Of a stretch of DNA of 12,788 nt, positions 7,304 through 12,788 are shown in pieces. The stretch is from Bacillota bacterium (GTDB lineage Bacteria; Bacillota; Clostridia; Lachnospirales; Lachnospiraceae). The stretch spans positions 1-12,788 of the forward strand of contig JAEWEO010000235.1 of assembly GCA_023389295.1 (NCBI GenBank). The letters are read 5' to 3'. Numbering within the stretch: position 1 is the first letter of the stretch; each line of letters starts with the position of its first letter. The position numbers and the translations under genes are program-made. The notes beneath the pieces are model-generated. The model had not been told where the DNA came from. It was given only the letters and a program-made list of their open reading frames with translations, and did not search any database.

Positions 7304-7495
7304 TTACAATTCTTGACCGAAAATCTCTTTTTTGTATAATATTACAAGATTTCTGACCTCTTGTCTACTTTCTTTTACTATGATCTTATTACCGGAAGTC
7401 AATGAAATTACGGTATCCGGAGACTCCTCTACTTTTTCAATCATTTCTGCATTAATTGTAAGTTTTACTCCATTTAGTCTTGTTACCTCTATCAC
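7304..7495 (-). CDS. flbD: FlbD/SwrD family flagellar protein (GTG start)
   Basis: This is the short protein encoded after flgE in many Gram-positive and spirochaete flagellar operons, called FlbD, YlzI or SwrD. In B. subtilis SwrD is reported to raise flagellar torque, and motAB, the stator genes, follow directly here. The 63-residue product starts MIEVTRLNGVKLTINAEMIE, the family's hallmark N-terminus, followed by ESPDTVISLTSGNKIIVKES. The start is GTG at 7493-7495, with a strong AAGGGGGA six bases ahead. No ATG is available in frame. It has no membrane segment. Symbol choice follows common annotation; the exact mechanism is unknown. Confidence 0.93.
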   Translation of the reverse strand: MIEVTRLNGVKLTINAEMIEKVEESPDTVISLTSGNKIIVKESRQEVRNLVILYKKEIFGQEL

Positions 7496-7533
7496 TTTAC
7501 TTCCCCCTTTTGTGATTGGTATTGGTATAATCT

Positions 7534-7565
7534 ATGATGGGTGGCAGTTTACTGCCACCCATCAT
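7534..7565 (-). other. Perfect 14-bp hairpin between flgE and flbD, without U-tract
   Basis: Arms 7534-7547 (ATGATGGGTGGCAG) and 7552-7565 are exact reverse complements around a four-base loop (TTTA on plus, UAAA in the transcript). This is the most stable structure in the window. Neither strand has a T-run after the stem, so it is not a canonical intrinsic terminator. It lies 43 bases after the flgE stop and 38 bases before the flbD start. A role in protecting the 3' end of hook mRNA or as a processing site would fit. Confidence 0.85.
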
Positions 7566-7608
7566 TACTGACATATGGCCGTTTACCTATTCAAACCTCA
7601 GCCTTGTT

Positions 7609-9072
7609 TTATCTCTTTAAATTAATTAATTCTTCCAACAAGGTGTCAGATGTTGTTATTATTCTTGAATTAGCCTGGTAACCTCTTTGTGTGGTTATCA
7701 TATCGGTGAATTGCTGAGCCAAATCAACATTGGACATTTCTAGTACACCGGTAGATAGACTTCCACCACCCAGAGTCGGATCCTGTCCGATACCATCAAA
7801 GTCACCGGAGTTTTGTGTAGCAGCATACATACTATTACCTACTGCTTCAAGACCTGCGGGATTAGCAAAGCTTGCAACAGCAATCTGTCCAAGAAGTCTA
7901 CTATCGCCGTTATCATATCTACCATATATCTTACCGGAAGCATCGATACCTACACCGGTCATATTACCTTTTTTCTTACCTGCTCCGATGCCCTCCAGAC
8001 TTCCTTTGGTAGCTTCCAAAGAAGATGATCCGCTATTAGAAAACATGGTAAGAGAGGAGAAGTCAATATCGATGGTTGCAAAAGGATTAGATTCCGCATC
8101 TCCACCTGCACCTGAGTCCGCATTTATAGTAAAGCTAATGCTTTTTCCCGGTGTTGCACCATCTCCAATACTTACAAATGCACCTGTAGCAGCGTTAAAT
8201 GTTAGGACCGGAGCATCCTGTGTATCAATTGTTACCTTTCCGTCCTCAGCCACATCTGCTTGATATTCTATTCCGCCAAAGCTAAAAGAAGTAATGGATG
8301 AGGGTTCGTAGGTAACATCACCTGTTTCCGGATCCTCAATTTTTTTTACAAAAATGGATTGACCATCTTCATCCTTGATATTTGTTACTGCTACACTATA
8401 AAGATTTGTTCCATCTTCTGACTGCGTTACCTTTAAATCAGCCGTGTAGCTGTGCCCTAGCTTATCATAAAAGGATACATTCACCATTTTTCCGGTAGCA
8501 CTTGTAAGCTGCGTATCCTTGCTGTCAATATTACCTGATATGTATACATTTGTAGTTGCTTCCGGATTCGCATATAAATTTTCCGGAGACATAATGGTTA
8601 GCGGAGATACCACGTCAGCTACTGTTTTTGTAGGATCATTGGGATCCACCTGCCAACCCATTACAGAAGCACCGGCGGAAGTACATAAGGTACCATTCGC
8701 ATCTACATTAAAGGAGCCTGCTTTTGTAAAATAATTTGATCCACCGCTATTTACAATAAAAAAACTATCACCATCAATCATAACATCAAAGGGATTATCA
8801 GTTCTCTGAGATGCACCTGTTGTTGTGATTGATGAGGTAATAGATGCTACGTTCGCACCCAGACCGATTTGCATTGCATTCTTACCAGTTAATCCGGTTG
8901 TAGCATTGGGACCGGAAGCACTCTGGGTTGTTTGATAAAATACGTCTGAAAAAGTTACAGAACTTGATTTAAAACCTATGGTATTAACATTAGAAATGTT
9001 ATTACCGATTACATCCATCTTAGTCTGATGTACTTTAAGACCTGATACACCAGAAAACAATGATCTCATCAT
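7609..9072 (-). CDS. flgE: Flagellar hook protein FlgE
   Basis: FlgE polymerises outside the cell into the hook. The 487-residue product begins MMRSLFSGVSGLKVHQTKMDVIG, with the rod/hook N-terminal heptad region and NNISNVNTIGFK. The central part (about 85-370) carries the FlgE D1/D2 folds with FDVMIDGDSFFIV and SGNIDSKD. The C-terminal helix contains NVDLAQQFTDMITTQRGYQANSRII, common to hook and rod proteins. It is longer than the 264-residue B. subtilis hook because of the central surface domain. The start chosen is the first of two adjacent ATGs, nine bases after GGAGGT. The frame stays open to an ATG at 9123, which would add 17 non-family residues. The single Cys is C130. A small ORF and hairpin overlap the upstream region. 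Confidence 0.96.
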   Translation of the reverse strand: MMRSLFSGVSGLKVHQTKMDVIGNNISNVNTIGFKSSSVTFSDVFYQTTQSASGPNATTGLTGKNAMQIGLGANVASITSSITTTGASQRTDNPFDVMIDGDSFFIVNSGGSNYFTKAGSFNVDANGTLCTSAGASVMGWQVDPNDPTKTVADVVSPLTIMSPENLYANPEATTNVYISGNIDSKDTQLTSATGKMVNVSFYDKLGHSYTADLKVTQSEDGTNLYSVAVTNIKDEDGQSIFVKKIEDPETGDVTYEPSSITSFSFGGIEYQADVAEDGKVTIDTQDAPVLTFNAATGAFVSIGDGATPGKSISFTINADSGAGGDAESNPFATIDIDFSSLTMFSNSGSSSLEATKGSLEGIGAGKKKGNMTGVGIDASGKIYGRYDNGDSRLLGQIAVASFANPAGLEAVGNSMYAATQNSGDFDGIGQDPTLGGGSLSTGVLEMSNVDLAQQFTDMITTQRGYQANSRIITTSDTLLEELINLKR

Positions 9073-9076
9073 AACT

Positions 9077-9127
9077 TTATGACCTCCAATTTCTGCTTTC
9101 ATCATTCGTATCCAATCTGTCATTCAT
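9077..9127 (-). CDS. Candidate 16-codon leader ORF just before flgE
   Basis: ATG at 9125-9127 opens a frame reading MNDRLDTNDESRNWRS and stops with TAA four bases before the flgE ATG. AGGAGG (about 9138-9143) lies some ten bases ahead of it, a better ribosome site than many real genes have. Its last codons contain the flgE ribosome site GGAGGT. No family is recognised. It could be a coupling leader peptide, a decoy start or chance. Confidence 0.35.
   Translation of the reverse strand: MNDRLDTNDESRNWRS
9081..9087 (-). promoter_or_regulatory. Ribosome binding site of flgE
   Basis: GGAGGTC on the minus strand, nine bases before the paired ATG-ATG. It decides the flgE start at 9072 over the longer in-frame ATG at 9123, whose best upstream site is 14 bases away. 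Confidence 0.8.
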
Positions 9128-9134
9128 GGATACG
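9107..9134 (-). promoter_or_regulatory. Start-codon hairpin upstream of flgE
   Basis: CGTATCC (9107-9113) pairs exactly with GGATACG (9128-9134) around a 14-base loop. The loop contains both upstream ATG codons (9127 and 9123). The AGGAGG lies just 5' of the stem in the transcript and the flgE GGAGGT lies 3' of it. The fold could steer ribosomes to the flgE start. Stability is modest and the role is inferred. Confidence 0.45.
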
Positions 9135-9157
9135 TAAGCCTCCTAAAGGTCCGGCTT

Positions 9158-9553
9158 CTACATGATTACTGCGCCATCAATATTTGTAAACACCTTGTCT
9201 TCACCTTCATTTACTGCAGTGATTACCGTATTATTTTTAACACTTACGATAAATGCAAGGTTATCTACCATTACTAAAGATTCGTTAATTCCCTTCTCAC
9301 TTGCTTTTTTTGCTCCATTTTCCAATCTTAAAAGCTGATCATCTGTCAAATCAATGTTACGGCTTGCTAAGCGTTCATTCGCATGCTTGGAAAATTTCAG
9401 TTCACTTGACTCATTAGCTGCCTGTTTGCTTTTTAATATATCACCAAAAGGTGTCGTATTTATCTGCTTTGTGGCCGTGCTAGCATTCTTAACCGAAGTC
9501 AACTGTTGGGTCATCTGCTCTATGGAAGGAAATTGATTTACAGGAATGTTCAT
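9158..9553 (-). CDS. Conserved flagellar operon protein of unknown function (TIGR02530-like)
   Basis: I recognise this as the small flagellar-operon protein found between flgD and flgE in Clostridia and some other Firmicutes. No role is established that I can state. The 131-residue product has a variable N-terminus (1-60) and a conserved C-terminal domain. That domain runs from FSKHANERLASRNIDLT through LENGAKKASEKGINESLVMV, then a β-rich segment NLAFIVSVKNNTVITAV, ending VFTNIDGAVIM. There is no signal peptide or membrane helix, so it is cytoplasmic or exported with the hook proteins. The start chosen is the ATG with GGAGAGG three bases ahead. An ATG four codons upstream has poorer spacing. 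Its place between hook cap and hook genes suggests a hook assembly or export role (inference). Confidence 0.85.
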   Translation of the reverse strand: MNIPVNQFPSIEQMTQQLTSVKNASTATKQINTTPFGDILKSKQAANESSELKFSKHANERLASRNIDLTDDQLLRLENGAKKASEKGINESLVMVDNLAFIVSVKNNTVITAVNEGEDKVFTNIDGAVIM

Positions 9554-9568
9554 ATGCCTCTCCATTCC

Positions 9569-9581
9569 GCCGAAAAACGGC
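9569..9581 (-). other. Small hairpin before the flagellar-operon gene
   Basis: GCCG-AAAAA-CGGC on plus (GCCG-UUUUU-CGGC in the transcript) ends 15 bases before the start of the small gene, next to its ribosome site. The stem is only four base pairs, so the effect is doubtful. Confidence 0.4.
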
Positions 9582-9617
9582 TTAAATTAATTCCAGATAC
9601 CAATTGGATCAATCGTA

Positions 9618-10412
9618 TTAAACTTCGCTAGTATCCTTATCCTCCGATACGATATCACTATCCTTATCTTCCGTTTCTTCCTTTACGGCATTTACCACCT
9701 GAAGTGTCACTTTATTCTTAATGGTGGTATAACTAGGATCATTAAAGCCTACAGTTATTTTGTAAGTGCCATTTTCTAAATTCTTGAATATTTCTGAATT
9801 AATCGTTATCTTGTTACCTGAAATCGTAACATAGGAAGAATTGATTAATACATCATTTATTGCAATAGCGGCATCATCTGCAACATTATCTCCGGTTCCG
9901 AAATTAACTTCAAAACTCACATTCTTTGGATTCGCTGCATCATACTGTAAAGAAATATTATCCTTAATACTTGGAGCTTCCTTATCTATTATGTACTGAT
10001 TATCAATGACACTTTCTAACTGGTCAAAGGAATATAGATTTCCGTTAATGGATAATTGCGTTTTAGTACCTGACATGGTCACAAAGTCTACTTTACCGCT
10101 GATATAAGTGGTGCCGCCCGAAGAGCTCTCCGTTTTAATGATTACTTCTTTTCCAACAAGACTGAGTGCTTGTGTATTAGCGGTCGTTGAGCTTAGGTTC
10201 TGTAATTGCTCCAATTGTGAAAAGGTCGCTAGCTGAGCAATATACTCCGTATCAGTACTAGGATTTAAAGGGTCTTGGTACTTCATTTGAGTTACCAGTA
10301 ATTGCATAAATGCATCTTTGCCAAGCTCCCCACCTACTTTTGTAGTCGTTGTAGCGTTTGACTTTGTCTGTTCTATGATACCATCCTTCACCGATTGTAT
10401 TAAATCTGACAT
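9618..10412 (-). CDS. flgD: Flagellar hook cap/scaffold protein FlgD with extra C-terminal Ig-like domain
   Basis: FlgD caps the growing hook and guides FlgE subunits. The 264-residue product has the conserved FlgD N-terminal region (about 26-80) with GKDAFMQLLVTQMKYQDPLN and EYIAQLATFSQLEQL. A compact Tudor-like segment follows (about 83-137: SLVGKEVIIK ... ISGKVDFVTMSG ... LYSFDQLESVI), as in short Bacillus FlgD. Residues about 148-240 then form a β-rich, Ig-like module with the pattern VTISGNKITINSEIFKNLEN-GTYKITVGF, which resembles the CBM_X2/Ig-like family. The last 20 residues are acidic. The start is the ATG with GGGAGG five bases ahead (10418-10423). An earlier ATG at 10451 lies inside fliK and is less likely. 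It follows fliK by 22 bases. Confidence 0.95.
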   Translation of the reverse strand: MSDLIQSVKDGIIEQTKSNATTTTKVGGELGKDAFMQLLVTQMKYQDPLNPSTDTEYIAQLATFSQLEQLQNLSSTTANTQALSLVGKEVIIKTESSSGGTTYISGKVDFVTMSGTKTQLSINGNLYSFDQLESVIDNQYIIDKEAPSIKDNISLQYDAANPKNVSFEVNFGTGDNVADDAAIAINDVLINSSYVTISGNKITINSEIFKNLENGTYKITVGFNDPSYTTIKNKVTLQVVNAVKEETEDKDSDIVSEDKDTSEV

Positions 10413-10434
10413 GGTTTCCTCCCTTCTTTCGTAA

Positions 10435-11898
10435 TTAAGCGGTATAGTCAATCTGGCTTCCTGCTACACCGATCATGTCTTTTGCATTCTCATCCTCGGT
10501 TATGACATCCGTCATATTAATTGCCTCTTCCAAGGTAATCTGTTTACCGGAATTTTGTTTCTTCGTCTCTGTTTGATTCTGTGAATTATTCCCGCTTTCT
10601 TGTTCAAAAGTGTACGAAGAAACCGTTACTTCAATTGCTTCCACTTTAATTCCCTGCTGATTTAAGGTTTCTTTTAGGGTATGCAATTGACTTTCAATAG
10701 CCTCCTTGCTTATCTCGTTTTGAACTACAAACTGAGCCGTCATCATTCCGTTTTTCGATTGAACGGTCAAATTCACTTTACCCAGATGTTCCGGGTTAAG
10801 CTGTAATTCCATAGAGCTTTGATCCGCTGATACTACTACCTTAATACGGCTGATAATCTGATCTGCAATATCTCTGATTTGCGCTGCTTGCGCTACATTA
10901 TCACCAAATTCAGCCTGTATTTCTTTCGTATTGCCAACAAGATTTTCTACAAAAGCTTGGAAATGATTTTCTGCACTTAACTCGTTTTGCTCCTCACTTG
11001 CATGATCTTGCATATTACCAAAAGAACTCTCATTCGTTTGCTCGGTCTGTGTTCCCACTTGGCTATACTTTAAATTGTCAGCGTTTTTCACTACCTGATT
11101 TTCTTCATTGCTATTGTCCTTCACACTAACTACATTTGGTGAATTTTCATTTGCATTCGTAGTTACCGTATTATCGCCGCTCAAAGCATTCTGTTCCAAT
11201 TCCTCAGATAACGGTTTCGTTAACTCAGCTTCAGCTTTTATTAATAATTCGTCAATTTGTTCCTTTGTCAGTTCTAAGCCGGACATTTCCTTAATTTGAT
11301 CTAGTGTTTGGAGTAATTCATTCATTGAAGTCGCTAGATTTTCCTTTGTTAAAACCGCTAGCAAATCACTTTCTCCACTTGAAGCAAGAACAAGTTGCTG
11401 TAAACTTTCTGGCTGCAACAAATCCGTTATACTCATACCCTGATCTTTTAATAATTGATCTAATTCTTCCGATGTGAGATTTAGTGTTTTCATTACAGCT
11501 TCTTTCATCATTTGCAGCATACTACTGATTTGTGCAAGAACTTCAGAATCGATTTCCGGTTCATCCTTAGCTCCCTGGGCTTGTAGCGTGCCCTTACCTG
11601 CATCCAGCTCTTTTGTCTGTCCCGATGATATTTCTTGTGAAGCTACTTTGGTTTGATTTCTATCCCCTGACAAAGGTTCCATCTTACTCTCATCTCTATA
11701 ACCCATATCCGATTTCTCTGCTACATCTGATTTTTTTGAATTCGCCAAAGAATTATTACCGGGATTTTTTTGTAAGGATTTCAAACTACTGTCCATAATG
11801 AGGTCAAAACAATTACCGGATTGCTTTTGCTTAGCACTAGATCCTGTTACATTCCCAAAAAGGTTTGGTGCCTTCGATGTTATACTTTGCGTTGTCAT
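10435..11898 (-). CDS. fliK: Flagellar hook-length control protein FliK
   Basis: FliK is a secreted ruler that measures hook length and switches export specificity through FlhB. The 487-residue product has a long Ser/Asn/Gln/Lys-rich N-terminal region (1-115) and a helical middle (about 116-235: SEELDQLL, KEQIDELLIKAEAEL). A second Asn/Gln-rich linker spans about 240-310. The conserved C-terminal Flg_hook domain (about 345-432) contains MELQLNPEHLGKVNLTV, MMTAQFVVQNEISKEAIESQ and LKETLNQQGIKVEAIEV. A polar tail follows. AGGAGGAGAAGAT precedes the ATG with good spacing. The low-complexity linkers are normal for FliK and make only the C-terminal domain alignable. A 176-base gap upstream holds several hairpins. 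Confidence 0.97.
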   Translation of the reverse strand: MTTQSITSKAPNLFGNVTGSSAKQKQSGNCFDLIMDSSLKSLQKNPGNNSLANSKKSDVAEKSDMGYRDESKMEPLSGDRNQTKVASQEISSGQTKELDAGKGTLQAQGAKDEPEIDSEVLAQISSMLQMMKEAVMKTLNLTSEELDQLLKDQGMSITDLLQPESLQQLVLASSGESDLLAVLTKENLATSMNELLQTLDQIKEMSGLELTKEQIDELLIKAEAELTKPLSEELEQNALSGDNTVTTNANENSPNVVSVKDNSNEENQVVKNADNLKYSQVGTQTEQTNESSFGNMQDHASEEQNELSAENHFQAFVENLVGNTKEIQAEFGDNVAQAAQIRDIADQIISRIKVVVSADQSSMELQLNPEHLGKVNLTVQSKNGMMTAQFVVQNEISKEAIESQLHTLKETLNQQGIKVEAIEVTVSSYTFEQESGNNSQNQTETKKQNSGKQITLEEAINMTDVITEDENAKDMIGVAGSQIDYTA

Positions 11899-12074
11899 AT
11901 CTTCTCCTCCTTTCCTTAAATTTCAATATCCTAACTGTCTTTTATTTATAACAAGAAACTTTCGTTTCCTATTACCCGATGAAACCTTCCTGCTATCAAA
12001 ACGCAGTAATTCGTGCTTTTGCACAATATTTGCATAGTAATCGTAACAATTCACTTTGTGAAAAATTAATCTCA
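11899..12074 (-). other. 176-base structured leader between the MotE-like gene and fliK
   Basis: In transcript order it holds four short hairpins. They are UUCAC/GUGAA (12050-12062), GUGC-AAAA-GCAC with flanking pairs (12011-12026), CUGC/GCAG (11990-12006) and GAAAC-GAAA-GUUUC with a GNRA-type tetraloop (11953-11970). An upstream GUUUC (11981-11985) could instead pair with the GAAAC arm (11964-11968) and exclude the tetraloop hairpin. The fliK ribosome site follows 40-50 bases later. I match it to no known riboswitch class. It has no U-tract terminator. Confidence 0.55.
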
Positions 12075-12788
12075 CTAATCGGCTAGTTTTTCTGCATCCA
12101 TATCTAGCATCTTCTTTGTAATCTTAGCCGCTATAACACTATCCATTTCAGCTAGGATTGCCGCACTTTCTTTTGGCTTCATGCTCAATAAAATCTGAGC
12201 TACTGATTCAACATCCGCCGTCATTGTTTCAAATATTTTAGCAGCTGCCTTCGGATCCATATTCTTATAAATATTTGCTTTTTCCAAAATAGCATCGGAA
12301 TATTGCAGCTGTTCAATTACTTGACGGTATATCTCTTCTGCATTGGTTGGATCGATCTCCTCATAATATGCCTTATATTCTTCGATATCCGGTGCTGCTG
12401 TTGCAAATACAACTTTTTTATCAAATTCTGCTACACGTTCTTCAAAAGCCTTTTGATTTTCCTCAAATACTTTTAAACGGTCTATCTCTGCTTGAAGTTG
12501 TGCCGTACTATCGTTGGAAGATGTAGTGTTTTCATTCATTTGAGCTATTTCATTTTCGAGTTCTTTGATTCTAGCAACCGCTTCTGCAAGAGAACGGTAT
12601 TCATAATTATTTTCTTCCACTTCTTCTTCTATTGAAGCATCCGGTAAAATCCGGTTAATCACAGGAACATCCTTTAAAATCGGTCGAAGAACACCGGATC
12701 CAAAGCCACCCACATCAAGTTTAATTAACATTCCAAAAATCGCAAGCCAAATAATTACGATTAAGAGTACAATCAGAATGGTAAGTAC
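12075..12788 (-). CDS. MotE/YlxF-like membrane protein with MgtE-N-type domain (5' end outside window)
   Basis: This occupies the YlxF position between fliJ and fliK of Gram-positive fla/che operons. Such proteins are grouped with the MotE family; their role here is unproven. The frame stays open past the ATG at 12731 to the window edge. The 19 extra residues (VLTILIVLLIVIIWLAIFG) form the transmembrane helix, so the true start lies outside the window. Of the 237 visible residues, the N-terminal helix is followed by a coiled coil (about 63-125: LAEAVARIKELENEIAQ, IDRLKVFEENQKAFEERV). An MgtE-N-like superhelical domain (about 165-235) has NMDPKAAAKIFETM and SMKPKESAAILAEMD. It lacks the magnesium channel part. 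The stop is 176 bases ahead of fliK. A chaperone or stator-related role is inference. Confidence 0.85.
   Translation of the reverse strand, partial: VLTILIVLLIVIIWLAIFGMLIKLDVGGFGSGVLRPILKDVPVINRILPDASIEEEVEENNYEYRSLAEAVARIKELENEIAQMNENTTSSNDSTAQLQAEIDRLKVFEENQKAFEERVAEFDKKVVFATAAPDIEEYKAYYEEIDPTNAEEIYRQVIEQLQYSDAILEKANIYKNMDPKAAAKIFETMTADVESVAQILLSMKPKESAAILAEMDSVIAAKITKKMLDMDAEKLAD

Noticed and set aside
7730..8263. 177-codon plus-strand ORF opposite flgE
   Set aside because: It is antisense to a clear hook gene, has no recognisable domain or ribosome site, and arises from the codon pattern of flgE.
11925..11953. σD-like or σA-like promoter before fliK
   Set aside because: TAAA and GATAT are present on the minus strand but only about 12-14 bases apart, and the CC of the σD −10 box is missing. 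A TTGTTA/GATATT reading is weak and has 18-base spacing.
1..12788. Mobile element, prophage, defence system or horizontally acquired insert
   Set aside because: Every gene is assigned to the flagellar operon in conserved order. No transposase, integrase, tRNA, terminal inverted repeats or composition break is visible.

Overview
The window is one uninterrupted block of a flagellar/chemotaxis (fla/che) operon. Every gene lies on the minus strand, so transcription runs from base 12788 down to base 1, and both ends cut genes. Gene order, protein types and the AT-rich sequence point to a motile low-GC Gram-positive bacterium. The order is MotE-like, fliK, flgD, a small flagellar-operon protein, flgE, flbD, motA, motB, fliL, fliM, fliY, cheY, fliO, fliP, fliQ, fliR. 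A clostridium of the Lachnospiraceae type is most likely: CheY and FliY are of the Bacillus/Clostridium kind, motAB sits inside the operon, and the extra small gene between flgD and flgE is typical of Clostridia. The genus is an inference.

Layout in transcription order. Bases 12788-7609 hold hook-building genes: a membrane-anchored MotE/YlxF-like protein (5' end outside the window), the hook-length ruler FliK, the hook cap FlgD, a conserved small protein of unknown role, and the hook protein FlgE. Bases 7495-4809 hold motor-power genes: FlbD/SwrD, the stator pair MotA-MotB and FliL. Bases 4535-1959 hold the switch and its signal: FliM, FliY (a FliN C-terminus fused to a CheC-type CheY-P phosphatase) and CheY. 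Bases 1951-1 hold the export gate: FliO, FliP, FliQ and the N-terminal third of FliR.

Together these make a hook export and assembly module, a proton- or sodium-driven stator, a rotor switch that both binds and dephosphorylates CheY-P, and the inner-membrane type III export gate. Most genes are a few bases apart or overlap. Four gaps of 110-275 bases break the pattern and carry most of the unexplained structure: a cluster of short hairpins before fliK, a perfect 14-bp hairpin between flgE and flbD, an unremarkable motA leader, and a 33-bp tandem repeat between fliL and fliM. A start-codon-bearing hairpin with a 16-codon ORF also precedes flgE.

The core machinery is ordinary. I see no mobile element, CRISPR array, rRNA, tRNA or defence system. 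The points worth a second look are regulatory or domain-level: the intergenic RNA structures, the tandem repeat, an extra Ig-like domain resembling the CBM_X2 family on FlgD, and the hexanucleotide repeat encoding the Pro/Gln hinge of FliY. Several obvious longest-ORF starts are probably wrong (fliQ, motA, flgE, flgD, the small flagellar-operon gene, and the MotE-like gene); preferred starts are given in the entries.
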